From positions 1 through 57,934 of the forward strand of contig JBKEBD010000019.1 of the NCBI GenBank assembly GCA_047972995.1: a stretch of DNA of 57,934 nt. The letters are read 5' to 3'. Position numbers and translations under genes: made by a program. Under the pieces are notes generated by a model. The model saw only the letters and a list, made by a program, of their open reading frames with translations, had not been told where the DNA came from and did not search any database. The DNA is from JBKEDC01 sp047972995 (lineage in GTDB: Bacteria; Bacteroidota; Bacteroidia; Bacteroidales; Prolixibacteraceae). Shown one piece after another: positions 9,157 through 17,312 of the stretch (position 1 is the stretch's first letter; each line of letters opens with the position of its first letter).

Positions 9157-9228
9157 TGACGGATTGTGTTGAAAATTGCCGATGAATTTAAGCACTATCT
9201 TGAAGAAAACTGTAAACAAGGTTATTGC

Positions 9229-11373
9229 ATGAAACAAAGAGAAATGTTAGTAAAGGTGGGGATAGTAAGCTGTGCATTATTAGCCACTGCTTGTAGTTTA
9301 AATTCGAAAAGAACTCAAATGAATCAGAATATTGAATATTTATCGATGAAAAAGGATAGTACTGTAGATACTTATTTTGGAAAGGAAGTTGCAGACCCTT
9401 ATCGCTGGTTGGAAGATGATAATAGCGAAGAAACAAAGCAGTGGGTAGACGCCCAAAATGCGATTACGTTTGATTATTTAAATCAGATTCCTTTCCGCAA
9501 TGCAATAAAAGATAGACTAACCGAGGTGTGGGACTATGCCTCTGTTTCGGCTCCTTTCAAAAAAAATAAGTATTGGCTCGAATATCGAAACGATGGAAAG
9601 CAAAATCAGAGTGTGCTTTATTATAGAACATCGATTGATGATGATGCCCAAATATTGCTTGATCCCAACACGCTTTCTGAAGATGGAACGGTTGCCTTGA
9701 GCGATTATGACATTTCAAAAGATGGAAAATATTTTGCTTATACTATTTCTAGATCAGGTTCTGATTGGCGCGAAATTTTTGTAATGAATATTGAGTCGAA
9801 AGAGCTTCTGACCGACCACATTGAGTGGGCAAAGTTCACCACTGTTACATGGCTTGGCAATGGATTTTACTACACACGCTATCCGAAACCTGCTGACGGT
9901 GATGCTTTAAAGGGTGAAAATAGAGATTCTCAGATTTTTTATCACCAGATTGGTACTTCTCAGGATAAAGATGTGCTTGTGTATGAAGATAAATCTAACC
10001 CGACATGGGGTTACTCTATTGATGTGAGTGCAGATGAAAAATATGGCATCATTTATACCGTAGAGTCTACTTCGGGCAATCGATTGAGCGTATTCAAACC
10101 TAATGACAAGAAGATAGAGCCACAAGAGTTTGTGTCGGACTTTAATCAGAATTGGAACGTAGTAAAGGTAATCAACGATAAGCTTTTAGTGCTTACAAAC
10201 TGGAAAGCCCCCAAGTATCAGTTGTTAGAGCTTGATGCTAAAAAGCCAGATTTGGCGAATGCTAAGGTATTGATACCGGAGGTAGCAGAAACCTTGGAAG
10301 GAGTTAGATACACTGGTGGAAAGCTTTTTTGTTTTTATTTGAAAGATGCCAAGTCATTGGTTAAAGTATATAATTTAGGGGGCGAATTTGAGCGCAATGT
10401 AGAACCGAGCATTGGCTCGGTGAGTGGCTTTGATGGCGATGATGATGCTAGTTTTACATTCTATACGCTTACTTCTTTCACCACGCCATCAGATATATAT
10501 AAGTATGATATTGCAACAGGGGAATCAGTGCTTTATGAGCAATCAGCAATTCAGTTTGATGGTTCGCAATATGAAACTAAGCAGATTTTCTATCCCAGCA
10601 AAGATGGCACTCAAGTGCCTATGTTCATTACGCATAAGAAAGGAATAACACTCGATGGAAGCAATCCTACGCTGCTATATGGCTATGGTGGTTTCAACAT
10701 TTCAATTACTCCAAGCTTTAGTGTAACTCGTATTCCATGGCTTGAAAATGGAGGGGTAGTAGCCATTGCCAATATTAGAGGTGGTGGAGAATATGGCGAA
10801 AGTTGGCACAAGTCAGGTACTAAATTGCAAAAGCAGAATGTGTTTGATGATTTTATTGCTGCAGCCGAATATCTTCAAAAGGAGAACTACACCTCGCCAG
10901 CCAAAACGGCTATTATGGGTGGTTCAAATGGAGGGTTGCTTGTGGGAGCTTGCTTAACTCAACGCCCAGATTTATTTGCGGTGGCATTGCCAAACGTGGG
11001 AGTGCTTGATATGCTGAGATACCAGCACTTTACTATTGGCAGATATTGGGCAACCGATTATGGCACGAGCGAAGACTCTGAGGAAATGTTCGATTACCTT
11101 TATGCATATTCTCCTTTGCATAATGTGAAAGAGGGACAGAAATATCCAGCTACTTTGGTTACTACTGCCGATCATGATGACCGCGTGGTGCCAGCTCACT
11201 CTTTTAAATTTATTGCAACTTTGCAAGAAAAAGCCAATCACGACAATCCGTTGCTGATTATGATTTCAAAAGATGCTGGTCATGGTGCTGGAAAACCGAA
11301 ATCGAAGATAATAGAAGAATATGCAGTTTTTTGGGCTTTCACCTTACTTAATATGGATGAAGATTACAAATAA
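9229..11373 (+). CDS. Prolyl oligopeptidase (S9A family) lipoprotein
   Basis: A serine peptidase that cleaves short peptides after proline. A seven-bladed propeller at residues about 90-430 is followed by the alpha/beta-hydrolase domain. The catalytic serine lies in GGSNGGLL (Ser566), the aspartate in ADHDDRVVPAHS and the histidine in KDAGHGAGKP. I chose ATG 9229 over the upstream TTG (9166) because it starts a clean lipoprotein signal with the lipobox LLATAC (Cys22), and because a promoter lies just upstream of 9166. The 714-residue length is normal. Lipid anchoring to the periplasmic face or outer membrane fits peptide scavenging. It is a single gene with its own promoter and terminator. 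Confidence 0.93.
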   Translation: MKQREMLVKVGIVSCALLATACSLNSKRTQMNQNIEYLSMKKDSTVDTYFGKEVADPYRWLEDDNSEETKQWVDAQNAITFDYLNQIPFRNAIKDRLTEVWDYASVSAPFKKNKYWLEYRNDGKQNQSVLYYRTSIDDDAQILLDPNTLSEDGTVALSDYDISKDGKYFAYTISRSGSDWREIFVMNIESKELLTDHIEWAKFTTVTWLGNGFYYTRYPKPADGDALKGENRDSQIFYHQIGTSQDKDVLVYEDKSNPTWGYSIDVSADEKYGIIYTVESTSGNRLSVFKPNDKKIEPQEFVSDFNQNWNVVKVINDKLLVLTNWKAPKYQLLELDAKKPDLANAKVLIPEVAETLEGVRYTGGKLFCFYLKDAKSLVKVYNLGGEFERNVEPSIGSVSGFDGDDDASFTFYTLTSFTTPSDIYKYDIATGESVLYEQSAIQFDGSQYETKQIFYPSKDGTQVPMFITHKKGITLDGSNPTLLYGYGGFNISITPSFSVTRIPWLENGGVVAIANIRGGGEYGESWHKSGTKLQKQNVFDDFIAAAEYLQKENYTSPAKTAIMGGSNGGLLVGACLTQRPDLFAVALPNVGVLDMLRYQHFTIGRYWATDYGTSEDSEEMFDYLYAYSPLHNVKEGQKYPATLVTTADHDDRVVPAHSFKFIATLQEKANHDNPLLIMISKDAGHGAGKPKSKIIEEYAVFWAFTLLNMDEDYK

Positions 11374-11379
11374 CTTTCA

Positions 11380-11423
11380 ATCAAAAAGGAAATGTATCAT
11401 TTAGAGTACATTTCCTTTTTGAT
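11380..11423 (+). terminator. Terminator after the prolyl oligopeptidase gene
   Basis: A perfect 17-bp stem (11380-11396 with 11407-11423) ends in TTTTTGAT. The A-rich left arm and T-rich right arm make it work as a terminator on the plus strand. Confidence 0.85.
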
Positions 11424-11482
11424 TATTAGAAGTTGAGCCATTTTATTTTCAGTTCTTTTTAGGCAGATATATACACAAAGTG

Positions 11483-11490
11483 TATATTAG
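11483..11490 (+). promoter_or_regulatory. Possible -7 box for ptb-buk
   Basis: TATATTAG is a near match to TAnnTTTG and sits 24 bp before the ptb start. The same variant sequence occurs before ftsY (31334-31341). No clear -33 element is visible. Confidence 0.3.
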
Positions 11491-11514
11491 CCCTAAAATA
11501 AAAATTCAAATCAT

Positions 11515-12414
11515 ATGTTTCAAAATTTATCCGATTTAGAAAAAGCTATTAAGAACAGTGGCGAGCGAAAAACTTTAGCTCTAGCAGTTTCTCATGATGA
11601 ACATTCCTTAGGGGCTATTGCTAGAGCTTATCGACAAGGATTAATCACGCCTATTTTTGTGGGCGATGAGCAAAAAACTCGTCAGTTTATCGAGGAGTTA
11701 GGTCTGGATTTCGGTAGTGACGTTGAGTTTGTTGATGAATTGGACGAAACTGAAGCAGTGAGAATTGCAGTTACTTTGGTAAGTAGTGGGAAAGCGCATT
11801 TTTTGATGAAGGGAAAAGTGGCTACTCCTTATCTGCTAAAGGGAGTGCTTAATAAAGAATGGGGATTGCGTACGGGTAAATTACTTTCGCACTTAGCCTA
11901 CTTTGAAGTGGAAAACTACCACAAGTTGATTGGGGTTACTGATGTGGCGATGAACATTGCACCCAATTTGCAAGATAAAATTCAGATTGTGAACAACTCG
12001 GTGAGCTATCTCAATAAGCTGGGTGTTTCAGAACCGAAAGTTGCTATTCTTGGGGCTATTGAAATGGTGAATGAAAATATGCAAGCTACGCTAGATGCAG
12101 CATTGCTTTCTAAAATGCAGGAGCGCGACCAGATTAAAAATTGTATCATTGATGGACCTTTGGCGTTTGACAATGCTGTGAGCATGGATAGTGCTAAGCA
12201 TAAAAACATAAACAGTAAAGTGGCTGGCGATACCGATATTTTGGTAATGCCCGACATTGAGGTGGGTAATGTGCTTTATAAGTCGCTCGTATTTTTTGCC
12301 AAAGCACGTGTAGCATCCGTAATTTTAGGTGCATCGGCACCTATTGTGCTTACTTCAAGAAGCGATAGTGAAGATACAAAATATTATAGCATTTTATTTG
12401 CAGCCTTAGGATAA
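11515..12414 (+). CDS. ptb: Phosphate butyryltransferase
   Basis: This enzyme converts butyryl-CoA (or branched/valeryl-CoA) and phosphate into the acyl phosphate and CoA in the cytoplasm. The 299-residue protein belongs to the short phosphate acyl-transferase family. It has the family-like segments AVSHDEHSLGAIARAYRQGL near the N-terminus, FLMKGKVATPYLLKGVLN around residue 97, and VLVMPDIEVGNVLYKSL-like text near residue 245. It is shorter than the true Pta at 48812-49813, and the adjacent butyrate kinase settles the specificity class. The two genes are 20 bp apart and form an operon. Substrate preference between butyrate and isobutyrate/isovalerate cannot be read from the sequence. Confidence 0.92.
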   Translation: MFQNLSDLEKAIKNSGERKTLALAVSHDEHSLGAIARAYRQGLITPIFVGDEQKTRQFIEELGLDFGSDVEFVDELDETEAVRIAVTLVSSGKAHFLMKGKVATPYLLKGVLNKEWGLRTGKLLSHLAYFEVENYHKLIGVTDVAMNIAPNLQDKIQIVNNSVSYLNKLGVSEPKVAILGAIEMVNENMQATLDAALLSKMQERDQIKNCIIDGPLAFDNAVSMDSAKHKNINSKVAGDTDILVMPDIEVGNVLYKSLVFFAKARVASVILGASAPIVLTSRSDSEDTKYYSILFAALG

Positions 12415-12434
12415 ACCGTTTAAACTCAGAATAT

Positions 12435-13508
12435 ATGTATAAAATCTTGGCAATTAATCCGGGGTCGACATCAACAAAAATTGCAGTTTTTGAAGACCAA
12501 CAATCTATTTTTCTTAAAAACATCAAGCATTCCAATGAAGAGCTAGCACCGTTTAACTCTATTGTTGAGCAATATCAGTTTCGAAGAGATGTTATTCTTT
12601 CTGAATTGCAAGAAGCAGGGGTTGAAATGGAAACTATTTCAGCTGTAATTGGTCGTGGAGGTTTGGTAAAACCTATTGAATCGGGCATTTACGAAGTGAA
12701 TGAGGCTTTGAAAGCCGATTTAAGAATTGGTGTGCAAGGTGAACACGCCAGTAATTTGGGAGGATTGATTGCCGATGATATTGCACGGAGTTTAAACAAT
12801 GGCTGTAAGGCTTATATTGCCGATCCTGTGGTGGTAGATGAAATGGAAGATGTAGCGCGCATTAGTGGTTTGCCAGAAATGCCTCGACGTTCAATCTTCC
12901 ATGCCTTAAACCAAAAAGCTGTTGCTCGACTATTTGCCAAAACAAACGGAAAGAAATATGAAGAACTTCAGTTGATTGTGGCGCACATGGGAGGTGGAAT
13001 TTCAGTAGGCACACACAGCAATGGACGTGTGGTTGATGTGAATGAAGCAATTACAGGCTATGGTCCTTTTTCTCCTGAACGCTCGGGCACATTGCCCGTT
13101 GGTGATGTACTTGAGGTTTGCTTTAGTGGTAAGTTCACCAAAGAAGAAATGAAGAAAAAGATAGTGGGTAATGGTGGTTTTGTAGCGCATTTGGGCACTA
13201 ACCAAGCATTAGAGGTTGTACAGCGTGCAAACTCTGGCGATGCATATGCAAAATTAGTTATGGATGCCATGTGTTACCAAGTAGCGAAAGAAATTGGAGC
13301 TGCAGCCACTGTATTAAAAGGTAAGGTTGATGGCATTATACTAACAGGAGGTATTGCTTACAATGAAGCGATGGTTGATTATATTCGCAACCGCGTTGGA
13401 TTTATAGCTCCAGTAACTGTTTATCCGGGGGAAGATGAAATGGAAGCCTTAACACGCATTACACTTTCAGCTCTTAAAGGCGAAGTAGAGTGTAAGGTGT
13501 ATCAATAA
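12435..13508 (+). CDS. buk: Butyrate kinase
   Basis: It transfers phosphate from butyryl phosphate to ADP, giving butyrate and ATP. The 357-residue protein is of the acetokinase (ASKHA) fold and shows the N-terminal phosphate loop INPGSTSTKIAVF, the segment VIGRGGLVKPIESGIYEVN, the nucleotide-binding loop VAHMGGGISVG (about residue 180) and IILTGGIAYNE near residue 300. Length and motifs set it apart from the acetate kinase at 46625-47830. It is the second gene of the ptb-buk operon and is closed by a terminator just downstream. Such pairs also act on branched-chain acyl phosphates, so the final product could be isobutyrate or isovalerate. Confidence 0.95.
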   Translation: MYKILAINPGSTSTKIAVFEDQQSIFLKNIKHSNEELAPFNSIVEQYQFRRDVILSELQEAGVEMETISAVIGRGGLVKPIESGIYEVNEALKADLRIGVQGEHASNLGGLIADDIARSLNNGCKAYIADPVVVDEMEDVARISGLPEMPRRSIFHALNQKAVARLFAKTNGKKYEELQLIVAHMGGGISVGTHSNGRVVDVNEAITGYGPFSPERSGTLPVGDVLEVCFSGKFTKEEMKKKIVGNGGFVAHLGTNQALEVVQRANSGDAYAKLVMDAMCYQVAKEIGAAATVLKGKVDGIILTGGIAYNEAMVDYIRNRVGFIAPVTVYPGEDEMEALTRITLSALKGEVECKVYQ

Positions 13509-13529
13509 TTTCAGAAAATGACGAATTAG

Positions 13530-13565
13530 AAAGCGAGTACTTCATGGGAGGTGCTCGCTTTTTTA
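13530..13565 (+). terminator. Terminator of ptb-buk
   Basis: AAGCGAGTAC (13531-13540) pairs with GTGCTCGCTT (13551-13560) with one G-T pair, followed by a run of T to 13564. Confidence 0.85.
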
Positions 13566-13580
13566 GTTTGTCTTATTGTC

Positions 13581-13647
13581 TAGCTTGTATTTTTGTTTGA
13601 AAAAAGAGTTCGTCGCATGGTCTGACTTGTACTTTTGTTGGAAAAAG
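13581..13647. repeat. Imperfect direct repeat, two copies, period 42 bp
   Basis: Copies begin with CTTGTATTTTTGTTTGAAAA at 13584 and CTTGTACTTTTGTTGGAAAA at 13626, each preceded by a TCTAG/TCTGA pair. Each copy includes a TAnnTTTG box. On the minus strand the 42-bp period corresponds to a repeated FF-QKYK-D unit. Confidence 0.6.
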
Positions 13648-13875
13648 TATCGGGAGTTATACTGTGTTTGTGTTTTTTGAGAATTGGTGGTGATTGTCTC
13701 TCGAATATGTGATAGTTCTTGGTGCAATTGTTTAATAACCAGCATAGTGTGAAAAAAAATACAACAGGGAGTAGTAGGGGAGTGAACATTCAATTTGTCA
13801 TTTCAAACGAACAATATGATAGTTGAAACCCCTGTAATTAATCATTGATAAAGAAAATCGATGATCTTTTTGTAA

Positions 13876-13923
13876 TATTTTTGCAATATTTTTCATGCCG
13901 CACAACATGATTTTGTATTTTTG
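13876..13923 (+). promoter_or_regulatory. Promoter boxes of pflB
   Basis: TATTTTTG occurs at 13876-13883 and again at 13916-13923, both matching TAnnTTTG. The second is followed by GCAAAG, a common context in Bacteroidota promoters, and would give a leader of about 60 nt. No good -33 box is seen. Confidence 0.5.
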
Positions 13924-13989
13924 CAAAGTAAAGATTACAAAAAAGCGATTTAAGAAACTAAAAATTGAACAACCAAATCGATATTCAGT

Positions 13990-16215
13990 ATGGAAACAAA
14001 TGGTTTTAAAGGTACTAAGTGGACAGAAGGCATTGACCTTCGCGATTTCGTATCATCAAACGTTACAACTTACACAGGCGACGACTCATTCTTGTGTGGA
14101 CCAACAGAAAACACCCGCGAGTTGTGGGAAGTGTGCAAACTAAAGCTTAAAGAAGAACGTGAAAAAAACGGACTTCTTGATGTAGACACCGAAAGAGTGT
14201 CGGACATGACTTCTTTCCCCGCTGGATACATTGCCAAAGTGAAAGAATCAATTGTGGGTTTACAAACTGATGCCCCTTTAAAACGTGCAATGAAACCATT
14301 TGGTGGCTACAAAGTGGTGGCTAAAGCCTTAACAGAACATGGCTATAAACCATCAGAAAAAGTGGCTGAAACATTCACCAAATATGCAAAAACACACAAC
14401 GACGGTGTTTTTGATACTTACACAGACGAAATTCGTAAGTTCCGTTCATTAGGATTCCTTACTGGTCTGCCCGATAATTATGCTCGTGGTCGTATCATTG
14501 GCGATTACCGTCGTGTTGCACTTTACGGTATTAACTACCTCATTGAACAAAAGAAAAACGATTTAGCCGGAATTTATGGTCCAATGGATGACGCTACTAT
14601 TCGATTGCGAGAAGAAGTAGCAGAGCAAATTAAAGCGCTATATGAAATGATTGAAATGGGTAAAATCTATGGATTTGACCTCTCTCAACCAGCTAAAAAT
14701 GCGCAAGAAGCTGTGCAATGGACATACATGGGTTACCTAGCAGCTGTTAAAGAACAAGATGGAGCAGCTATGTCTCTAGGTTCAGTGTCGTCTTTCCTTG
14801 ATATCTATATTACACGCGATTTAAATAGAGGTATTATTACAGAGTTGCAAGCTCAAGAATATATCGACCAATTTGTGATGAAGTTGCGCCTAGTGCGTCA
14901 CTTGCGCATGAGTGCTTATGATGAAATTTTTGCGGGCGACCCAACTTGGGTTACAGAATCAATAGGTGGAATGTTGGTTGATGGACGAAGCAAAGTAACT
15001 AAAACAGCGTTCCGTTTCTTGAACACGCTTTACAACCTTGGACCATCGCCAGAGCCTAACATCACTATTCTTTGGGCACAAGAATTGCCTGAAAACTTCA
15101 AACGTTACTGTGCTAAAGTTTCGATTGACACTTCGTCTATTCAATATGAAAATGACGACCTTATGCGCACAAACAACTGTACCGATGATTATGGTATTGC
15201 TTGTTGTGTGTCATTCCAAGATTTAGGTAGACACATTCAGTTCTTCGGAGCTCGCTGTAACTTAGCTAAAACATTGCTTTTGGCAATCAATGCCGGTAAA
15301 TGTGAAAATACAGGTACTGAGGTTATTAGCGGAATACCCGCATTAAAAGGCGATGTGCTAGACTTTGATGAAGTAATGGAAAACTTCAAAAAGACCATGA
15401 AAGAAATGGCTCGTGTTTACAATGAATCGATGAATATCATTCATTTCATGCACGACAAATATTATTATGAAAAAGCACAAATGGCTTTGATTGATACCAA
15501 TCCTAAAATTAACTTGGCTTATGGTATTGCAGGTCTTTCAATTGTTGCCGATTCATTGTCGGCCATTAAATATGCAAATGTAAAACCTATTCGCAATGAA
15601 GATGGTTTGACCGTTGATTTTGAAATTGAAGGAAACTTCCCCAAATATGGTAACGATGATGACCGTGTTGACCAATTGGCTAAAAATGTAGTTTCTCGAT
15701 TCAGCAATGAATTGAAAGCATTGCCAGTTTACAAAGATGCAAACCCAACATTGTCGGTACTTACCATTACATCGAACGTAGTTTATGGCAAGAAAACAGG
15801 AGCCACTCCTGATGGACGTAAAAAAGGCGTTGCCTTTGCTCCCGGAGCAAACCCAATGCACGGACGCGATACTCACGGAGCTATTGCATCGTTGAACTCA
15901 GTGGCTAAAATTGACTACAAAGATTCGCAAGATGGTATCTCTAACACATTCTCAATGGTTCCTAACTCGTTGGGTAAAGAAAAAGGAGAGCGTATTACGA
16001 ACTTAGTAGCTATTCTTGATGGCTATTTCGCTCAAAATGCGCAACACCTTAATGTGAATGTGCTCGATAGAACGTTGCTTCAAGATGCTATGGAGCGTCC
16101 AGAGGAATATCCTCAATTGACTATCCGTGTATCGGGCTATGCTGTAAACTTCACGCGTTTGTCTCGTGAGCAACAAATGGAAGTGATTACACGTTCATTC
16201 CACGATTCTATGTAA
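13990..16215 (+). CDS. pflB: Pyruvate formate-lyase (formate C-acetyltransferase)
   Basis: This glycyl-radical enzyme converts pyruvate and CoA to acetyl-CoA and formate under anaerobic conditions. The 741-residue length is close to the E. coli enzyme. The active-site cysteine pair lies in DYGIACCVSF (Cys405-Cys406) and the radical glycine in RVSGYAVNF (Gly716), 25 residues from the C-terminus, as in true PflB. The activase gene follows 83 bp downstream. Codon use is biased toward frequent codons, which suggests high expression. The start at 13990 gives the typical N-terminus METNGFKGTKW. Confidence 0.97.
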   Translation: METNGFKGTKWTEGIDLRDFVSSNVTTYTGDDSFLCGPTENTRELWEVCKLKLKEEREKNGLLDVDTERVSDMTSFPAGYIAKVKESIVGLQTDAPLKRAMKPFGGYKVVAKALTEHGYKPSEKVAETFTKYAKTHNDGVFDTYTDEIRKFRSLGFLTGLPDNYARGRIIGDYRRVALYGINYLIEQKKNDLAGIYGPMDDATIRLREEVAEQIKALYEMIEMGKIYGFDLSQPAKNAQEAVQWTYMGYLAAVKEQDGAAMSLGSVSSFLDIYITRDLNRGIITELQAQEYIDQFVMKLRLVRHLRMSAYDEIFAGDPTWVTESIGGMLVDGRSKVTKTAFRFLNTLYNLGPSPEPNITILWAQELPENFKRYCAKVSIDTSSIQYENDDLMRTNNCTDDYGIACCVSFQDLGRHIQFFGARCNLAKTLLLAINAGKCENTGTEVISGIPALKGDVLDFDEVMENFKKTMKEMARVYNESMNIIHFMHDKYYYEKAQMALIDTNPKINLAYGIAGLSIVADSLSAIKYANVKPIRNEDGLTVDFEIEGNFPKYGNDDDRVDQLAKNVVSRFSNELKALPVYKDANPTLSVLTITSNVVYGKKTGATPDGRKKGVAFAPGANPMHGRDTHGAIASLNSVAKIDYKDSQDGISNTFSMVPNSLGKEKGERITNLVAILDGYFAQNAQHLNVNVLDRTLLQDAMERPEEYPQLTIRVSGYAVNFTRLSREQQMEVITRSFHDSM

Positions 16216-16223
16216 TACATAAT

Positions 16224-16267
16224 CAACGGTTAATGCTTGGTCGAGTAGATTTGAGCATTAACCGTTG
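16224..16267 (+). other. Intercistronic hairpin between pflB and pflA
   Basis: CAACGGTTAATGCT (16224-16237) and AGCATTAACCGTTG (16254-16267) form a perfect 14-bp stem with a 16-nt loop. No T run follows. It probably protects the pflB message or lowers readthrough into pflA. Confidence 0.65.
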
Positions 16268-16298
16268 ACTATTATAAATTCACACACACGATCAATCA

Positions 16299-17042
16299 GT
16301 GGCTACGCATTACCTAAAAATTCATTCCATCGAGTCTTTCGGGGCACATGATGGACCCGGCATTCGCATGGTTGTATTCCTTCAAGGATGTAATTTGAAA
16401 TGCTTATATTGTCAAAATGCCGATACAATCACCCAAAAAGGTGGGGAAGAAGTGGCTATAGAAGAAATTGTTCGCAGGGCAAAAAATATGCGTACATACT
16501 TCAAAAATGGTGGAGGAGTTACGGTGTCGGGGGGAGAACCCTGTTTGCAAAGTGCTGTTGTTATCGAACTATTTAAGCTTCTTCATGCTGAGGGAATACA
16601 CACCAATGTTGACACCAATGCTACGGTAAAAACTGCAGATGCACAAAAACTTATTACTGAATATGCCGACTTGGTAATGTTTGATATTAAGCATACCTCG
16701 GCAAGTGGTTTCAAAGAACTAACCCATGTTTCAGGATTAGATGCTGCCATCGAAATGATTAGCCTGAGAAACAAAATTCAAAAGCCTTTCTGGTTGCGCT
16801 ATGTAATGGTTCCAACTTACAACAATCAGACAGAAAACATTAATTGGATTATTGAGCAATTTTCGGGCATGGAATATTTAGAGCGTTTAGAGCTTATTCC
16901 TTTTCACCAACTAGGAGGACACAAATGGAAGTTGCTAGGAGAGGAGTATAAACTAGTCAACTTACGCACCAACACCGAAGAAGAATTAGCGGAAGCTGAA
17001 CTTTTGCTCAAACCACATTTTAAAAGTGTAGTTAGAAAATAG
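16299..17042 (+). CDS. pflA: Pyruvate formate-lyase activating enzyme (radical SAM)
   Basis: It uses S-adenosylmethionine and a [4Fe-4S] cluster to place the glycyl radical on PflB. The 247-residue protein has the cluster motif CNLKCLYC (Cys31, Cys35, Cys38), preceded by SFGAHDGPGIRMVVFLQG as in PflA. The glycine-rich VTVSGGEPCLQ and the segment FWLRYVMVPTYNNQ are also family-typical. The start is GTG at 16299, since no ATG lies near and the N-terminus matches the family. It is expressed with pflB across an intercistronic hairpin, and a small zinc-ribbon gene follows after 5 bp. Confidence 0.95.
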   Translation: MATHYLKIHSIESFGAHDGPGIRMVVFLQGCNLKCLYCQNADTITQKGGEEVAIEEIVRRAKNMRTYFKNGGGVTVSGGEPCLQSAVVIELFKLLHAEGIHTNVDTNATVKTADAQKLITEYADLVMFDIKHTSASGFKELTHVSGLDAAIEMISLRNKIQKPFWLRYVMVPTYNNQTENINWIIEQFSGMEYLERLELIPFHQLGGHKWKLLGEEYKLVNLRTNTEEELAEAELLLKPHFKSVVRK

Positions 17043-17047
17043 ATGCT

Positions 17048-17245
17048 ATGGCAAACGATGAAAAGGATCAACCTTTAACCTGTTTGCGGTGTGATTCTAC
17101 CTTCAACAAATCGCAATTAAAGAAAGATTGTAGCAACTGTTTTGTGTGTCTATCTTGTGAAGCTTACGTTTGTGCAAACTGTGGGCGTTCTATTATTGTT
17201 AAGCAGATTTCAAGACCAACGGAGGGTATCTCTTCAAAAAAATGA
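17048..17245 (+). CDS. Small zinc-ribbon protein with four CxxC motifs
   Basis: A 65-residue protein of no family I can name. It has four CxxC pairs (Cys12/15, 28/31, 34/37, 42/45), enough to bind two metal ions, within a hydrophilic chain that has no signal or membrane segment. It begins 5 bp after the pflA stop, so it is almost certainly translated from the same message. This suggests a role in PflA/PflB maturation, iron-sulfur or zinc handling, or redox sensing. That role is inferred from position only. Confidence 0.7.
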   Translation: MANDEKDQPLTCLRCDSTFNKSQLKKDCSNCFVCLSCEAYVCANCGRSIIVKQISRPTEGISSKK

Positions 17246-17312
17246 TTCATTGTTTTTTAGATATCTTTCGATTCTGTATTTTTACGCTCAACATTTTTTT
17301 TAATCCCCATTT

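Larger units (their letters stand above)
13562..13989. other. 428-bp gene-poor region upstream of pflB
   Basis: No convincing plus-strand gene. It contains a two-copy direct repeat (13581-13647), several TAnnTTTG boxes on the plus strand (13589, 13630, 13876, 13916) and, on the minus strand, a 76-codon frame (13793 to 13563) whose C-terminal end repeats a 14-residue unit. It most likely serves as the long regulatory region of pflB, but the minus-strand frame cannot be excluded. Confidence 0.5.

Noticed and set aside
9166..9228. TTG start for the prolyl oligopeptidase
   Set aside because: It would put a non-signal stretch before a clear lipoprotein signal peptide and would leave almost no leader after the promoter box.
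15553..15876. 107-codon minus-strand frame inside pflB
   Set aside because: Shadow of the strongly biased pflB codons; the pflB product is full length with all active-site residues.
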